Source of the DNA: Ephemerocybe angulata
Lineage: Eukaryota; Basidiomycota; Agaricomycetes; Agaricales; Psathyrellaceae
Assembly: GCA_013368325.1 (NCBI GenBank)
Contig: JAACJK010000061.1
Span: 124,001 to 188,000 of the forward strand
Direction of reading: 5' to 3'
DNA length: 64,000 nucleotides
The notes under the pieces were generated by a model that was not told where the DNA came from, ran no database searches, and saw only the letters and a list, made by a program, of their open reading frames with translations. The translations under genes and the position numbers were made by a program. Positions 13,301-25,427 of the stretch are shown here, piece after piece (position 1 is the stretch's first letter; each line of letters starts with the position of its first letter).

Positions 13301-13456
13301 GGACTGTGACGCACCAGGGAACATCTCGTGGATGCTCGGCAACGAAACCTTCAAGATCTCCGTGCCCGACGACGAGGACGACGACGACGACGAGGAAGAG
13401 GAAGAGCTCGTCGATGGCCTCGGCGACAACGACGACGACGACGGTGTATGGTCCAT
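10351..13456 (-). CDS. C2H2 zinc-finger transcription regulator with two fingers and long low-complexity regions
   Basis: Probable nuclear DNA-binding regulator. Exons: 13456-13315, 13248-13202, 13146-12231, then 12129 onward; all phases agree. The protein starts MDHTPSSSS, has a poly-Ser tract, then SLPSIHEMFPEHL across the first intron. Ser/Pro/Gln-rich sequence runs to about residue 340, and an acidic stretch (GGEDHDGGDGGEGEGE) precedes the fingers. Finger 1 is CPTCLKRFNRPSSLRIHVNTH and finger 2 is CPWPSCGREFNVNSNMRRHYRNH; the 101-nt third intron splits the linker. The tail is rich in His, Pro, Tyr and Arg-Glu repeats. Near 11010-11060 the frame used from the fingers hits a stop inside a purine tract, while the protein-like sequence (STPSGYGGEREYERGYERE, then RRASGRRRASVTSVSSGSEG) continues in another frame to 10351. 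A short intron or an indel in the tract would reconcile them, so the C-terminal boundary is uncertain. Confidence 0.8.
10916..11075. repeat. Purine/pyrimidine GA-rich microsatellite inside the zinc-finger gene
   Basis: Irregular CTCCCT/CTCTCC repeats on the plus strand encode Arg-Glu repeats on the minus strand. The open reading frame changes within this tract, which is the kind of sequence prone to length change and assembly error. Confidence 0.7.
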
Positions 13457-13849
13457 AGCAACAAACAAAACAAAAACACAGAACAGAACAGGGGCGGACG
13501 GACGCTCGGACAAGTTTGCAAGAGGGGAACGGGGCAGGGAAGCCTGCCCGCGCCTTATATAGACTTATCCCAAAAGCCCACTGCCAGGAGGACGGGGCTT
13601 GCGAGCGTCAGACTGACCGTCCCAAAACACCCGGTCGTCCAATCCATCAATCATCAGCCAATCGAGGATCGCAGCGGTGGATCTGCCTGCCGTGCATGCC
13701 AGATGCATCGGGTTTGAGGGGCAGTTTTTGGAACACCGGTGGCTTCCTCTCTCGGATGGTGTTTTGCGCTGATTCCACACCCAAAATGGATGGATCATGG
13801 ATGTGGGAGAAGGCGAACGAACAGGCCCGGTGTTTAGCGCCGGCGCCGG

Positions 13850-14092
13850 CTGGATGGATGGATGGATGCAGGATGTATTTCTGTTTTAGGATCGCGCACC
13901 GAACGCTCGCCGTGCAGCCCTTGTCTTTCATATAAGTACCCCGTACAGTATATTCTCACTGTGTATGTAGTCTGTAGAGAGATAGATGCGCAGGGTATCA
14001 TGGTGTACCGGTCGGCACCCATACAACCGTGCCTTCCAGCCCGTGAAGACTTCCCCGATGGATTCGCCCCTGCATCCATCCATCCATCCGAC
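13850..14092. repeat. GGAT tetranucleotide arms in inverted orientation
   Basis: GGATGGATGGATGGATGCAG at about 13855-13874 is matched by its complement, CTGCATCCATCCATCCATCC, at about 14070-14089, with about 195 bp between. Similar GGAT/CCAT runs recur near 16033 and 18552, so this could be two independent microsatellites rather than one element. Confidence 0.6.
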
Positions 14093-14264
14093 TTCCCCAC
14101 AGTCCACGGCGCACCATATCAGTCGTGACTTGCTTATTCAGAACTGAGAACCCTGAACGCAAGCGTGAATCATAATGTGAATACTTATATTCTGGGATCC
14201 GCGATGACCCTCGCGCCCGACGACGGACGCGCACTACGCAGCAACGAAGGATTGGCGCGTCGTT

Positions 14265-14335
14265 AGGTCCGCGTCCACGTCCACGTCCACGTGTCGCCAT
14301 GTCGCCATGTCGCCGTGGTGCACGGTGCACGTCCA
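14265..14335. repeat. Short tandem repeats (GTCCAC and GTCGCCAT units)
   Basis: About three GTCCAC hexamers run directly into about three GTCGCCAT octamers, followed by GTGCACGGTGCAC. No coding signal was seen. Confidence 0.7.
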
Positions 14336-14440
14336 TGGTCTACGTCCGTGGACCTCCTCCGACCTGGTCGATTCGTCCGATTCCTCCAACATCCAGAATC
14401 CACATTGGTCGGTCTATATATGGGAGGGAAGGGGCAGGGA

Positions 14441-14700
14441 TGGTATGATCCGCACCATATGTAGAGGAGAGACGAAGTAAGGGACGCAGGATTTGCTGAA
14501 ACGAACTAAATAAGTATGCACCTTGAATGGCATGAGGGGTCGGGATGGAATGGATCGACCGGGACCGTATGGTATGATCCGCACCATATGTACATACATG
14601 GAGAGAGACGACGCGGGATTGCCTGACACGCAACGTTGGATCAAGTATACACGAGGGTAGACGAGGGTGGATTCAGGATAGAATGGATCGACGTCTGCAT
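14441..14700. repeat. Diverged direct repeat, unit about 129 bp
   Basis: An identical 23-mer (GGTATGATCCGCACCATATG plus flanking bases) occurs at 14441-14463 and 14570-14592. Related GAGAGACGA and GCAGGATT/GCGGGATT words follow at matching distances. Each 23-mer carries TATGGT/ACCATA complementary ends. Confidence 0.65.
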
Positions 14701-14884
14701 CCGTCGGATGTGCCGGTAATACCAAAACCAATTTCCAATAAGGCGTTGAAACGTTAAGGTGGTAGGGTGATGTGGGTCGGTAGATAGGTAGCTATGTAGG
14801 AGGGTACGTAGAGGGGAAATGAAGGGAAGGAAACGTGGAGGTGATCGATCGCCTATCCGGGAAGGATGGAACTTACAACTTGAC

Positions 14885-15570
14885 TCGGAAGTGATCTGCG
14901 CGATTCACATTTCCTTTTCGCTTTCACCCCTTCCCTTCCCTTCCTATACCATGCTACAGCTTCGCTCCGACGCACTAAAAAGAGAACAAAAGAAAGCCCA
15001 CACTCGACCGACGGTCGGTTCTCGGCCTCGATACAGGGGTATTAGCTACGCACCGGCATGTACACGAATCCCACTCTACTTGAAACATACATACCAAGTT
15101 CAGTCTGAATAACATCCCACCACACACCGGGCCACAACATATGCGCGTCACCCCACGTCAACCCACTAATAACTATGCATCTAAGTAAGAACTAGCAGAT
15201 ACCGCAACTTCGGCAACTTCGCTGTCACCCCCACGCACGACGCCTCCGAGTCCAAACACCCATTAAATGGGATGCCACTCGAAATGGTGGATCCTCGCCG
15301 GCCTCCAACTAAATAGCCGAGGCCTGCTACCTCTTACCTCTTAAGTACTACCTCTCCCTCTCAAGTTGCCAGTGGGCTGCCCCTCGCCACCCCGCAATGA
15401 ATTTAATGGCATGAACTTGAACGGTTGCGGGTGGGTTGACAAGCGATTATGCCTATCACCTGCCTGAGGACGATCGCGGTCCAGGATGCGCATGCCAGTG
15501 CGTGCCGGGCTCCCGGAATGTATCCACTAGAATCGTGTTCGTCGGTCGATCGGTGGTGTGGGTAGTTTGG
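14885..15570. repeat. Decayed duplicated segment, copy A
   Basis: Words shared in the same order with 16070-16760: GATCTGCGCG with GATTCACATT, CCTTTTCGC, CCAACTAAATAGCCG, CCCGCAATGAA, GGACGATCGCG and GTGTTCGTCG. Spacing between them is similar. No coding potential is shared, so this looks like an old non-coding duplication or a decayed repeat family. Confidence 0.6.
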
Positions 15571-16069
15571 AGGAGTTTGATGGGGTATGTGAGAGTTGGA
15601 AAGTGAATAATAAAGTACAGACGTTGTAGCTGACATGCACTTACACGCTTGTTGTTTAGTTTTGCAATATATCCTGCTGCCAACCCAAGTTGCCCTGCAT
15701 CCATATTAGCTGTTGCCCGCCCGCACGTCCCATTCAATCGACCCCGTATAACTAACATACTTCAATAACCCTCTCTCTCTACTGCTTACTTGACTGGCAA
15801 CACCACATACTGAGTAAACCCCGATAGAGCGACGCGGCAGCCAAGTCCCCATGACGAAGTCCAAGCAACCTCGCGTCTGATTGCCGGCGAAGATCTAGAA
15901 TAGGCGGTGAGTCGCGAGGATCCCTACTCCTATCCTGTAGCTAAGCAGCAACTAAGCAGGTGGATGCGTGGTAAGAAGATAACAAATATAATGAAGAGAA
16001 CGAACGTGCTAATCACCCATGCGCGATTGAAGGATGGATGGATATCGGATGCTCGGAAGCTCGGAAGCT

Positions 16070-16760
16070 AGGGATCTGCGCGCGATTCACATTAAATCCT
16101 TTTCGCCTTTCCCTCCCTCTATCCCCTCCCTTCTTTTCCTGGCTGTTCCCTCCCTTCGCTACCCTAGAAAGAACAATAGGGGGCCCTGGGTTCGTCCTCG
16201 GCCCCGGTGCAAGGGGTATACTCCCCAAGCTGGCATTTAAATTGTCCATATGTAGATAGTCAATCCACCACGCACCAGGACGCAAACCCCACTCCACACA
16301 TGTATACGATCACCACACGTCAACAGACTAATAGATATGCGCAGGCTAATAACTAACATCCCGCTTCAAGTTCCCTGTCACCCCCGTGAACAATACATGG
16401 TAAGCAAGTGGCATGGCAGAAGGGCGGATGGATCCTCGATCGCCGGCGTCCAACTAAATAGCCGCACCACGCCCCAACTCATCCTCCGCAAAACCAACAG
16501 GCTTCGCTGCCTCCCTCAGCTCGCCTCACCCCACCACGCATGCACGCACGCTTGGCGCCGATCAACCCGCAATGAAAGCGGGTTGACAAAGCGATGAACT
16601 TGAAGGACGATCGCGAGCCGGTGTCTAAACGTCAGGCGGCGGATGTGGATCGCGTGAGGTAGAGATTCGGGATACTTAGGTAGGTAGGTAGAGGGTATGT
16701 AGCGGTGGACGCTGCGCGTGCACCTGGGACCGGCGTGTTCGTCGATCGGTCGGTCGGGTA
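16070..16760. repeat. Decayed duplicated segment, copy B
   Basis: Collinear with 14885-15570. A weaker third relative may start near 17030, with GGATGGATGCGGGGATCTGCGC and a following CTCTGATTGCCG. No gene seen. Confidence 0.6.
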
Positions 16761-16769
16761 CTATGTGTG

Positions 16770-19700
16770 TTACCGGTAGGGTTGTAAGAACGAACTTGGA
16801 GATAATGGGCTTCAACGTGGCTTAGTCTATCTGGATAATACTTAGTAGGTAGTATATCTCAACCTCCCTGTCCAATCTCTGCGTGCTGCCTGTTGCCTGC
16901 CTACCATAGTCCCGCTGGCGCCCGCGCGACAGCCGTCAACATACTCGAACGCCCAAGCCCCCACCAGTACAATCGAGTGGAACCTAACCGAATAAAAGTA
17001 TGTCGATAGTAAGTAAGTACTATAGCGTAAGTGGATCCCCGAACCAGACTGCCGTGGCAGGCAAATCTCCGACGACGTAGTGGGGATTAAAAGGATGGAT
17101 GCGGGGATCTGCGCACGTCAAAGAGTCGGGCGGAGTCCAAGCACCCTCTCCCTCCTTGACACCCTAATCCGCTCTGATTGCCGAGGAATTACTTGTGCCA
17201 GAGACGAGAATCCCCCATCATGCTTCGTAGTAGGTAACCAACCTTCGACGTCTCATTGCGCTAATTTAGGTACGTAGTAACTACTTGTAGACTTCTAGAA
17301 ACACTTGACAAGGTGCGGAAGCGGGTTGGATGTCCGCGGAGTGCGGTCGGGATTTTCGAGGTGGGATTTGGAGTTTGGAGTTCTTTTTAGAGGGGGATCC
17401 CCCTGCAGCTCGACTCGGTATGTGAGAGGCTTTTCTCCCAGAGCACCCAGCTTTGACGCTGAATAGCAAGAGCACATGTAGTAGTATGTCATTCAGAGTA
17501 ATGTAGAGTAATGTCTAGATGCACGTACGAGTAGACACCGGAGCCCGAGCCCGAGCCGGCGTTTATCCAACCAACCAACCTCGCAAGGGGCGAGGTGACA
17601 CCCCTTCTCGTAGTCACTCCCGGTCGGACCTCCAACCATGCAACAACTGACACTTGCTCTTGTAACTGATTTGCCTCCCACCTTCTCCCAAGGTATGATC
17701 ACCTTCGTTGACACACGAACCAACGCGATTCGCAGTACGTATTAAAAACCAACGAATCCGAAGCTTTCGAGGCAGCCGGGAAGCCAAGGATGTAGCATGT
17801 AGAATTTGTATCTACTATTGACCTGAGATACTCATTTGGATATGGATAATCCAGATGAATTGGTCCTTTCTTCTTTCCCGAGTCGATCCTGATTCCTGTG
17901 AGTTGCCGGCTACGATTAAAAAGGGAAAGCGGGAAACCATCTTCGTCGAGCTGAGCCCGTAGATGCCGGCTCCTGCGCGAATCATGTCAACCTGCCTACT
18001 TCCTTCCATCGCTTATCACTGATCAGCTGGACCTGCTATGTATCCTACCGCCTGGCGAGGGAGGGGGAGTTGAAAAGGCTTTAAAAAGTGTTGAATGAAT
18101 CGGTGCCGATGAATGGAAGGTACGCACATAGATAGATTGATAGGAGATAGCCATGTAGCTAGCTATCTGTGCCCGTATATGTCTAGATAAACCTCGGAGC
18201 TTCGCCAATACAACCGCCCGTATTCTATGCCATTCTATTCCTATCCCAATACTATCTATTTCTATCCAAGCCACAACGCCGGTGTGTAAGAATTGTATTC
18301 GAAGAAGCACCTGCCTTCGACTTTGCCTCGCGGCGATCGAGGTGTGACGTTGGTGCACAGGTGCACAGTCGTGTATGTATGTAGTAGTAAGCGGAACGCG
18401 ACACGCAATGGATAAACGGCAGACATGCAGAGGCTTCTTTCCATCGCCGCGAGGCTGCCAGCCATCCAAGAAACGCAGAAGTCTAAGCTCCGGCATTCTG
18501 GACGCACTTTTACAGCCGGCTCATTGAGAGCCTGCCCAAATCACCCTGCTTATCCATCCATCCTTCCATCCATCGATCTATCTACCCATAAAGCTACGTG
18601 AATACATGGAAAAACCGGGGTATTGAATTGAAGTGACACCCTTACTACGGCACACGGGTACGACGGGCGCCAGAAAGGCTGAGTTTGCCTCCTGAATCCC
18701 ACAGTGTCCCGGGTGTTACGGCGGCGCTGGCAAGAGGCTCGATTCATGCGGACGATCAGGTCTTCAAATCTTCAAGTTCAGTGAGATCATTCCCGGGGAA
18801 GGGAAGAGACGATCGAAGCATCTTGACTTGAGAGTGGTTGAAGTCGCCGTTCGCCTTGTCCACAAACCCGAGGGGAGATCAATGTTACTAACTGACCAGT
18901 AATTTCGCCTTGTTACTTCTTTACTACTTCTCAGGCGCTCTAAATCCTCCCAGAAACTACTAGTACAAAGTGGTATGGCGCTAAAGGGCGAATATGAACG
19001 AACAAGTCGCCGTTAGCCTCTCCCGTTGTAGAGCGCAAGCCCGAGGCGAGGGGATCAAACTAACGACTCTGTGAATCCTTCAGCCCACTGATCATCATTG
19101 AGCCAGCCAGCCACTCTAAAGCCTCGCACTAGCGCAAGATGACACCGCATCGACGGCGTTCTCGAATATTGAAAATTTGACACCCCTTCTCGACGTCGTC
19201 GAAGCAAAGTTTATCATGCTCCTGTATATCGTAAATCCCGCTCCTGCAACCTTAGCTCAACGACGTCAAAACCTAGCTGGGTGTTGCACTTCGAATTTGC
19301 TCCATACATACTTACTTGTAGTATACATGGTAAGCTTAGCTTAACCCTAAGGCTACGGCGACACGTACCCAGGTCCTGGTTTTGGTCCTTGATGCACGTA
19401 GCAAGGCTCGGGGTTCAATTGGGTTGCCTAAAGCTAGATGGTACTGATACTAGCTAGAAGCTTGGATGACTTTTGCGGTTGATCACCAGACCTACATACT
19501 ACGTACTGCGACGGGATCGAATTGCGCCTGCTTGGGTCGCCGCGGACGGGTGCAAGGGTCGAGTATTTTAAGAAAGGTTAAGGGTGCTATGATCACCAGA
19601 CCTAATACTGCGCTGGGAGTGTTGCCTAAGGAGTGTCGCCTCGGGAAGATCCCGTCAGCAGGCTGCGTTCTGGAACCTAAACCAGCTTGAGTACAGGTGC

Positions 19701-22700
19701 AAGCAGACCCCAAGGATGTGCGTACCGGTTCTCCGAGCTCTTCCACTCGAATTCGTCCTAACTTAATGCTAAAAGCCACTTCACTGTCGCATATCACCCA
19801 GCCACTTCCAACTTCCCCAAAGCCAATCACCCAAAACTTACTATGAACATCGCGTGCCTCCCGTATTGAAGCGAAATTACCAGCCACACGATTTTCGCAT
19901 GAAATCCGCGTGGTCGATCGACGCCGCGCCTCGTTGCTGCAGGCAGACCGCGGCGTAGCGTCCCAGCAGCGACGCTAGTCTCGTGTCCAGGGCCTAGGGC
20001 GCTTAACCTAGCTCAAGGTTTACTGGAACAACCTTGTCGGATATCACCATCGTGTACCTAGCGGCATCCTCGATCGATCGATCCGCCAGGGACTACATAG
20101 GTGAGCTAGTAATGGCATATTGTATCCTGTGTGTACCGTGAATTGCTTTTCCCGAACGAACGGGTGGGGTTTCGCTATAGGTTTTGGGTGGTGCGCGGCG
20201 AGAACGATGCTGATTGTGTGGCTTGGAAGGGATCTTCCTCTCCTCGGCTGTATCACACCCGGTCGCGACAGCTGGGGTGGAGATCCGAGCCTTATTTGCA
20301 GCCAGGTCGTATTGGGCTACATGGCGTCTTGGGCCCTGCTTCTCCATCGTTTATGTACATGGTTCTCTGTGTCGTTAGGAGCTATTACGACGCTGTAAAT
20401 GGCAGAATACCATGTATAGATGAATATGTGCCGACGGAGTTTTGGACATTCCTTTTGCCATGGGGTCAAAGTCCGAGGACCCAGGAATGCCGAGATGGAT
20501 GGCGAGAGACCGCCGGGTCTCTCCCTGGTGCAATGTTTCTTGTCCAGGACGAAACATTGCACCAAACCGAAGTCCGAATTCAGTAATTTAAGGGTGAAAC
20601 TCGCTCGCAGGTCCGGGAATCCCGAGCGCAGACAAGCCGGCTGCTGAGATCGCATATCACTTGTAGACGTATACCTGCACAGTCACAAGCACCCCTGACA
20701 CGTATACAATCTCGAACCCAAACACACACCTGTCTCTTCCATGTAGGCGATGAGAATATTCAGATGTGTGCAGTACAAGAACCGAACCTGGCTTCTGTAG
20801 GTCTTCGTGGCCCCGGCGAGCATACGCCGCACCTTACCTGTTCAGAACTTGAACACTTCCTTCAAGTTTCAACCTTGTTCAGAGTCTAGGAGCTTGTGTG
20901 CACCAGTTCAGAAGTACATATTTCGTCCCAAAATCATGTCCAGAATGATTGATTGCGGTACCGTGACTGAGACGGCCGGCGATGGTCCATGACTGTCGCT
21001 CAGTGATATTCGGAATTATAAAACCCGTAGGGGATATACTGCCTTTTCAGATCGACACAACCCCTTCCCTGAGCTGCCTCCACTGATGAAACATTGCACA
21101 TCAAAGTGCCGATGATCATACGCATGCAGTCTCCAAATGCCGCGACGTCGATACGAGTGTGGGCGCGGAGTGATGTGCCTGTGCGACTTGGGAGCTGAAA
21201 GTCTGGGATAATCATTTATTTTTGTGCAAGAGAAGGTACCATATGTACCTGTGCAATGCCATAAGGCTCATCTTCCGCATTTCCGCGCCAATTGAAAAGA
21301 TATCCGAAGAGCGACGTGTAAAGTTCAGATAAGATGTTATGATTCCGGCAGCCCGCCCTCACCGGGGTGACCGAAGTCTTGTGTGAACCAGTACACATAT
21401 AGTACAATATTGGACTCGTACTACTTTCAAGTTTCAAAGGTAGTGGCCGAGGGCCGAGAGCACCGAGCTCCGCACGGCATTTACCCATATACTCCTGAAC
21501 AGCGACGAGAACCCCGTGCGGCTACACAGTGCGTTATATTATCTTCGACCGCGAAGCGCGTAGCAGGTGACGAGCGCCTACAGGAATAGGGTTTCCGTGA
21601 TCTCAGATCGATTCTAGCCGTTTTATATCGCTGAGATAGGGCTCGTTGCTTAAGGCCACTTTGGGGGTTCATCAGTCGCGGTCCCGAGGCTCTGGGAACA
21701 TGCGGGCGCCAATGTTCTCGTCGTCAATGCAGCCCTGGATGCACCACTCATTCCTGAAGCTTAAGCGAAAAAGGAGAAGGGGGAGACCGACAGGGAAACC
21801 AGCTTATAGCGCCATCTTTGACAACGACCTACATTTACTGTGGTAATCGCCGAGTAATCCAGATGCGCAGTTTCCCCTTGATGCAATACCCTGATGGCTC
21901 TGTGGAACATTGCGGCGAATCCTCCACGCCATCTCCTTCTGCAGCCATTTATGGCATTCGGTAAATCTGGGTATCACGGCGATCCTTTACTTGCGGATTC
22001 CCTAGTATGTAGGGACATTGACACATACACCGCGATGGTCGACAATCCAATTTTCCTTCGCTCTCGGCAGATGATATGATGGCTGGGCGCCCTTTACACG
22101 ACTCGGACGGCGGATATGCCTGCGTGCATTCTGGGGTCTCGTAGACGCTGCATTAAGGTCCCTGGGGTTGTGATTGGAGAGTGTTTTCCGAAAAAAAATC
22201 GTTTGTCCCTTTACTACTAGGAGAGCCCGGGCTGGAGATGTTCAGCCTGGCACCCAGGACCCTCACTCGGGCTCACCAGTTTCAAGCTCCCTGCAAAGGG
22301 CGTCCCCGACGCACTTGCCGAGATGTGTAAGTCAGCTATCACAATCACACGAAGGGTCCGCAAATCAAATGCAGCGCGAGGTTGCATATGTACTTAGCCC
22401 ATCTTTCGTGCGTGCTGCCTGCTCACTCAATCCCGGTCCACTCAAGAGCAATAAAATGGATAGAGACGAGTCCGTGGGCCCTCCTAACCCCAGGGCTGAC
22501 ACACATCGAGATATTCCTAGACCCAGCCCATCGCACCTCGAATTTCCTGTCGGCATATCATGATCAGCGTAAATCTGGTCGCGCCCCGCATGGCTGATGG
22601 ATGACAAAGTCTCAAGCGCCCAACCGGTCCTCATGGAGATTGTTCCCATACATAGCGCCCTGAAGTCCGTCACCGGCCTGAGGGGATTTGCGATCAAAAT

Positions 22701-24400
22701 GAGGCAGGTACGGCATGCTATGACTTGTTGGGATGTCGCCTGATGTCGCAGTCTCCAAGTTCCAAACCCCAGAGGGGGGCACAGCAGGCTCTGCAGCTGT
22801 TTCCGGGTTGCCCGAGCTTAGGTTTAGAAGATATGAGGTCCGAACTGCCATTTCGGATATGCGGAATTCCACACCAATGGGCGTACGGATATACTTAGAC
22901 AACGCTCGGCAGCGCAAGTCTCCTCAACGCTTCGAGACCTTCGGCATGCCAGTGGGACATTCCTCACACGTTTCGGATCCTTTGATGGAACAGTAACCGA
23001 GTCCGGTGAAGCATATCTGCGATATTTCGATGAGGATGTGGGCTTTCCTACATCCGTGAGATGTACTATTTGCGAGCTCACACCGCTCACTTCCGTGGAC
23101 ACGTTGAGCCCAAGTGTTTCGAGCTGCAACCAAGTTTCTCTTCTCTTCGTATTCAAGAACACCAGAATTCTGCTTCATCCCAGGAGGAAGCAACGCCAAC
23201 CTTCTGACATGCCTGGAAAGGGATCGACGTGCTGCAACCGTGGGTCGCCGAAGACACGCTGCTTTTCGCTATCATTAGAAACCCACAGGATGGAACAAGG
23301 ACGACAGAAGTAGGATATAGAAAGAAGACGTCCGCAAAGATTGCGACGGCTTCTTGCTTTGTTTCGCAAAATGCCCGGTTTGCGCTGCGCGCAATCAAAG
23401 CCACGCTGGGTTTAAGTCCCAATGGTCGCCTGACCTCGATCGTGTGCGTGGGCTTGCCGCGTGTTCACCAGAAGCCCGGGTAGTCGATCCCTGCCTGAAC
23501 CAATCAGAGGAGAACCAATGTGCCTTCACGGCGAGGCAACAGCGAAGGAAGGAGAATGAATCAAGAGCGGCAAAGTTAAGGTGAAATGCTGAGTTCCCGG
23601 GAATTAAAAGGGCGACGAAAGCTAAACCGTCCGATTAGACAGGTCTCGCTGGCCGCAACTCGGTATTTGGACTCTTTTGGCTGAAATCGCACCTAAATTG
23701 GCGGGTGAAGAGTCTGGTAGAGTACCGATTGCCTGGAAGCTTCAGATCGCTCCTGGCTAAATTAGCATATTTACCAAATCATATAAACAAACCTTCGGCT
23801 GATACGCAGTCGGTATGCCTGGATAGGCACGTGTTGGATACACAACCGAGAATGCGGGCACGGGCGATCCAAGAATTGCTCTGCGCAGTCAGCGTGGGTC
23901 TGCGTGGGCTTGGTTTAATTTGGATTCATAAGCCAATGCCACAATATGAGCCCTGGCCTCAAAGATTGGTGTGCAACAGTCAGCACACTTATTTACGCAC
24001 TGGTAGCTCCAACAGAGTGCCCAGAATCATCATCTTGAAGGAGATCCTGAGAATCGTCAGCGTCTTTATCCTCTCCCATTCGATTTCCGCACTTAGCTTT
24101 TAATCGAAGTTCACCTTGACTTTGAGTATACATTAAGTAGATGCCTCTGCCCGTTGCCTGACGTTACCCGAGCATCAGTGGACTATATGGTTATGCCCGC
24201 AGAGCCCGAGCACTCGCGAGCGATGAATGGCAGCTTTTCTGTGGCGAGCTGAATGGAACAGGGTGTACATTGCGATTACGCAGAAATATGCGACGATATG
24301 TTGTGTACAGGACCCGATTTCACATCAAGGAACAGCGCCAACCTCCCGTGGCGACTTCACGAGGAGGAGGATTAAACAGGTGCGGCGATAAATACGTGTG
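16770..24400. other. Gene-poor stretch, no convincing gene
   Basis: Only short frames without domains. It contains the GATCACCAGACCTA direct repeat (19481-19494 and 19591-19604) and the hairpin at 20526. Frames near 22.6-23.2 kb do not chain by plausible introns. Confidence 0.5.
20526..20564. repeat. Strong hairpin with 14-bp perfect arms
   Basis: TGGTGCAATGTTTC and its exact complement GAAACATTGCACCA flank TTGTCCAGGAC. Inside, GTCC and GGAC can extend the stem past a TT bulge around a one-base loop. It is not next to any gene I can support. Confidence 0.75.
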
Positions 24401-24404
24401 CAGC

Positions 24405-25427
24405 TCACTTACAGGCTTGTGAATCGTCCTCGTATGAATGTGTACGATCCTGCGACAGCAACAGACTGTCGACGAACGATGCGAAATCTTCATGGACCTC
24501 GTCGGGTTGTCTAACACCCGGACGAAGGACGTCCCCAGGTCGATACTTCCCAGTTTTGACTGCGCAGAGTCGACGTTGAGTTCGGCGATCACAGCGAAAG
24601 TAGGAGGCGCCCCTCACCTAGGATTCGCCATAGCCCAAGTTCTAGAGCTCCACCTCCAAGGTCTGCCTCAACGTCATCTCCAATCACGGCAATCCTCCCG
24701 TCAGACTCCCCAACTTCAGCAGAGGAAAAGTCCCCCATGACCAACTGAAAGAAGGTCTTGGTGGGTTTACCCACGACGTACGCCTTGCAGCCAGCTGCTT
24801 CCTCGAGAGCAGTGACGAAAGGCCCAGGACCCAACGATAATCCTGGAGGTTCGTCTTTTTGGATGTACTTAGCTTTGTGGGTGGCAATCAGGGGGACTTC
24901 TCGTCTAGAACTGCCACCGTCTTCTCCCTTCAGAATCCGAAACGCGGTGTTGAGATGGTTGTAGTCGAAGAGTGCAGGTGCCAATCCAACGATCACCCCG
25001 TCGTATTGGACCGCGTCCCCGACAGGTTCAGGTTCAGGAGGAGAGACTTCCTCCCGCGCAGAGTTTGAGAGCAACATGTAGGGGCTGTGGGGACCTTGTC
25101 GTAAGCTTTCTCCTTGATAGTAAATTAGCAAACGTACCGTTTCAACCCTCTGTCCTTGACGGTTTGGGCCACACTCCCGATGCTTGTCCAAACTTCCTTC
25201 TTGCCGGCAGCTGTGATATCTGTAACGAAGTCAAAGCCCATCCCATTCAATTTCTTGACAAGAGAAGCTGTCGACTCCTTGCTGGAGTTGCTGCACAGCC
25301 GGAAAGGGACATTGGATTCCCTAAGACGATTGATGGCTTCGACTGCTCTGGGTGTCGGTGTCGATCCGATTTGCAGAGTCCCAGAGATGTCGATGAGCAA
25401 AGCTTTGATGAAGGGTCGTCCAGTCAT
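24405..25427 (-). CDS. HAD-superfamily phosphatase, HDHD2-like (subfamily IIA)
   Basis: A soluble phosphatase-fold protein of the haloacid dehalogenase superfamily; the substrate is unknown. Exons 25427-25138, 25084-24618 and 24559-24405 give 303 residues, the usual length. Motif I is LLIDISGTL: the second aspartate of the usual DxD is serine, as in HDHD2 proteins. Motif II is FRLCSNSSKES, and the cap region contains VIVGLAPALFDYNHLNTAFR. Then come LIATHKAKYIQKDE, LGPGPFVTALE, the VVGKPTKTFF lysine motif and the IGDDVEADLGGG metal-binding motif IV. VKTGKYRPGD follows the second intron. The ATG at 25427 is the first that gives a normal N-terminus. A donor-like GTAAGTGAG overlaps the last codons, so a further short exon is possible. 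Confidence 0.9.

Larger units (their letters stand above)
13457..14860. other. Upstream flank of the zinc-finger gene with simple repeats, no gene seen
   Basis: The stretch holds inverted GGAT tetranucleotide arms, short tandem hexamers and a repeated 23-bp module, each listed separately. Open frames are short and overlap on both strands. Nothing looks like a gene. Confidence 0.5.
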
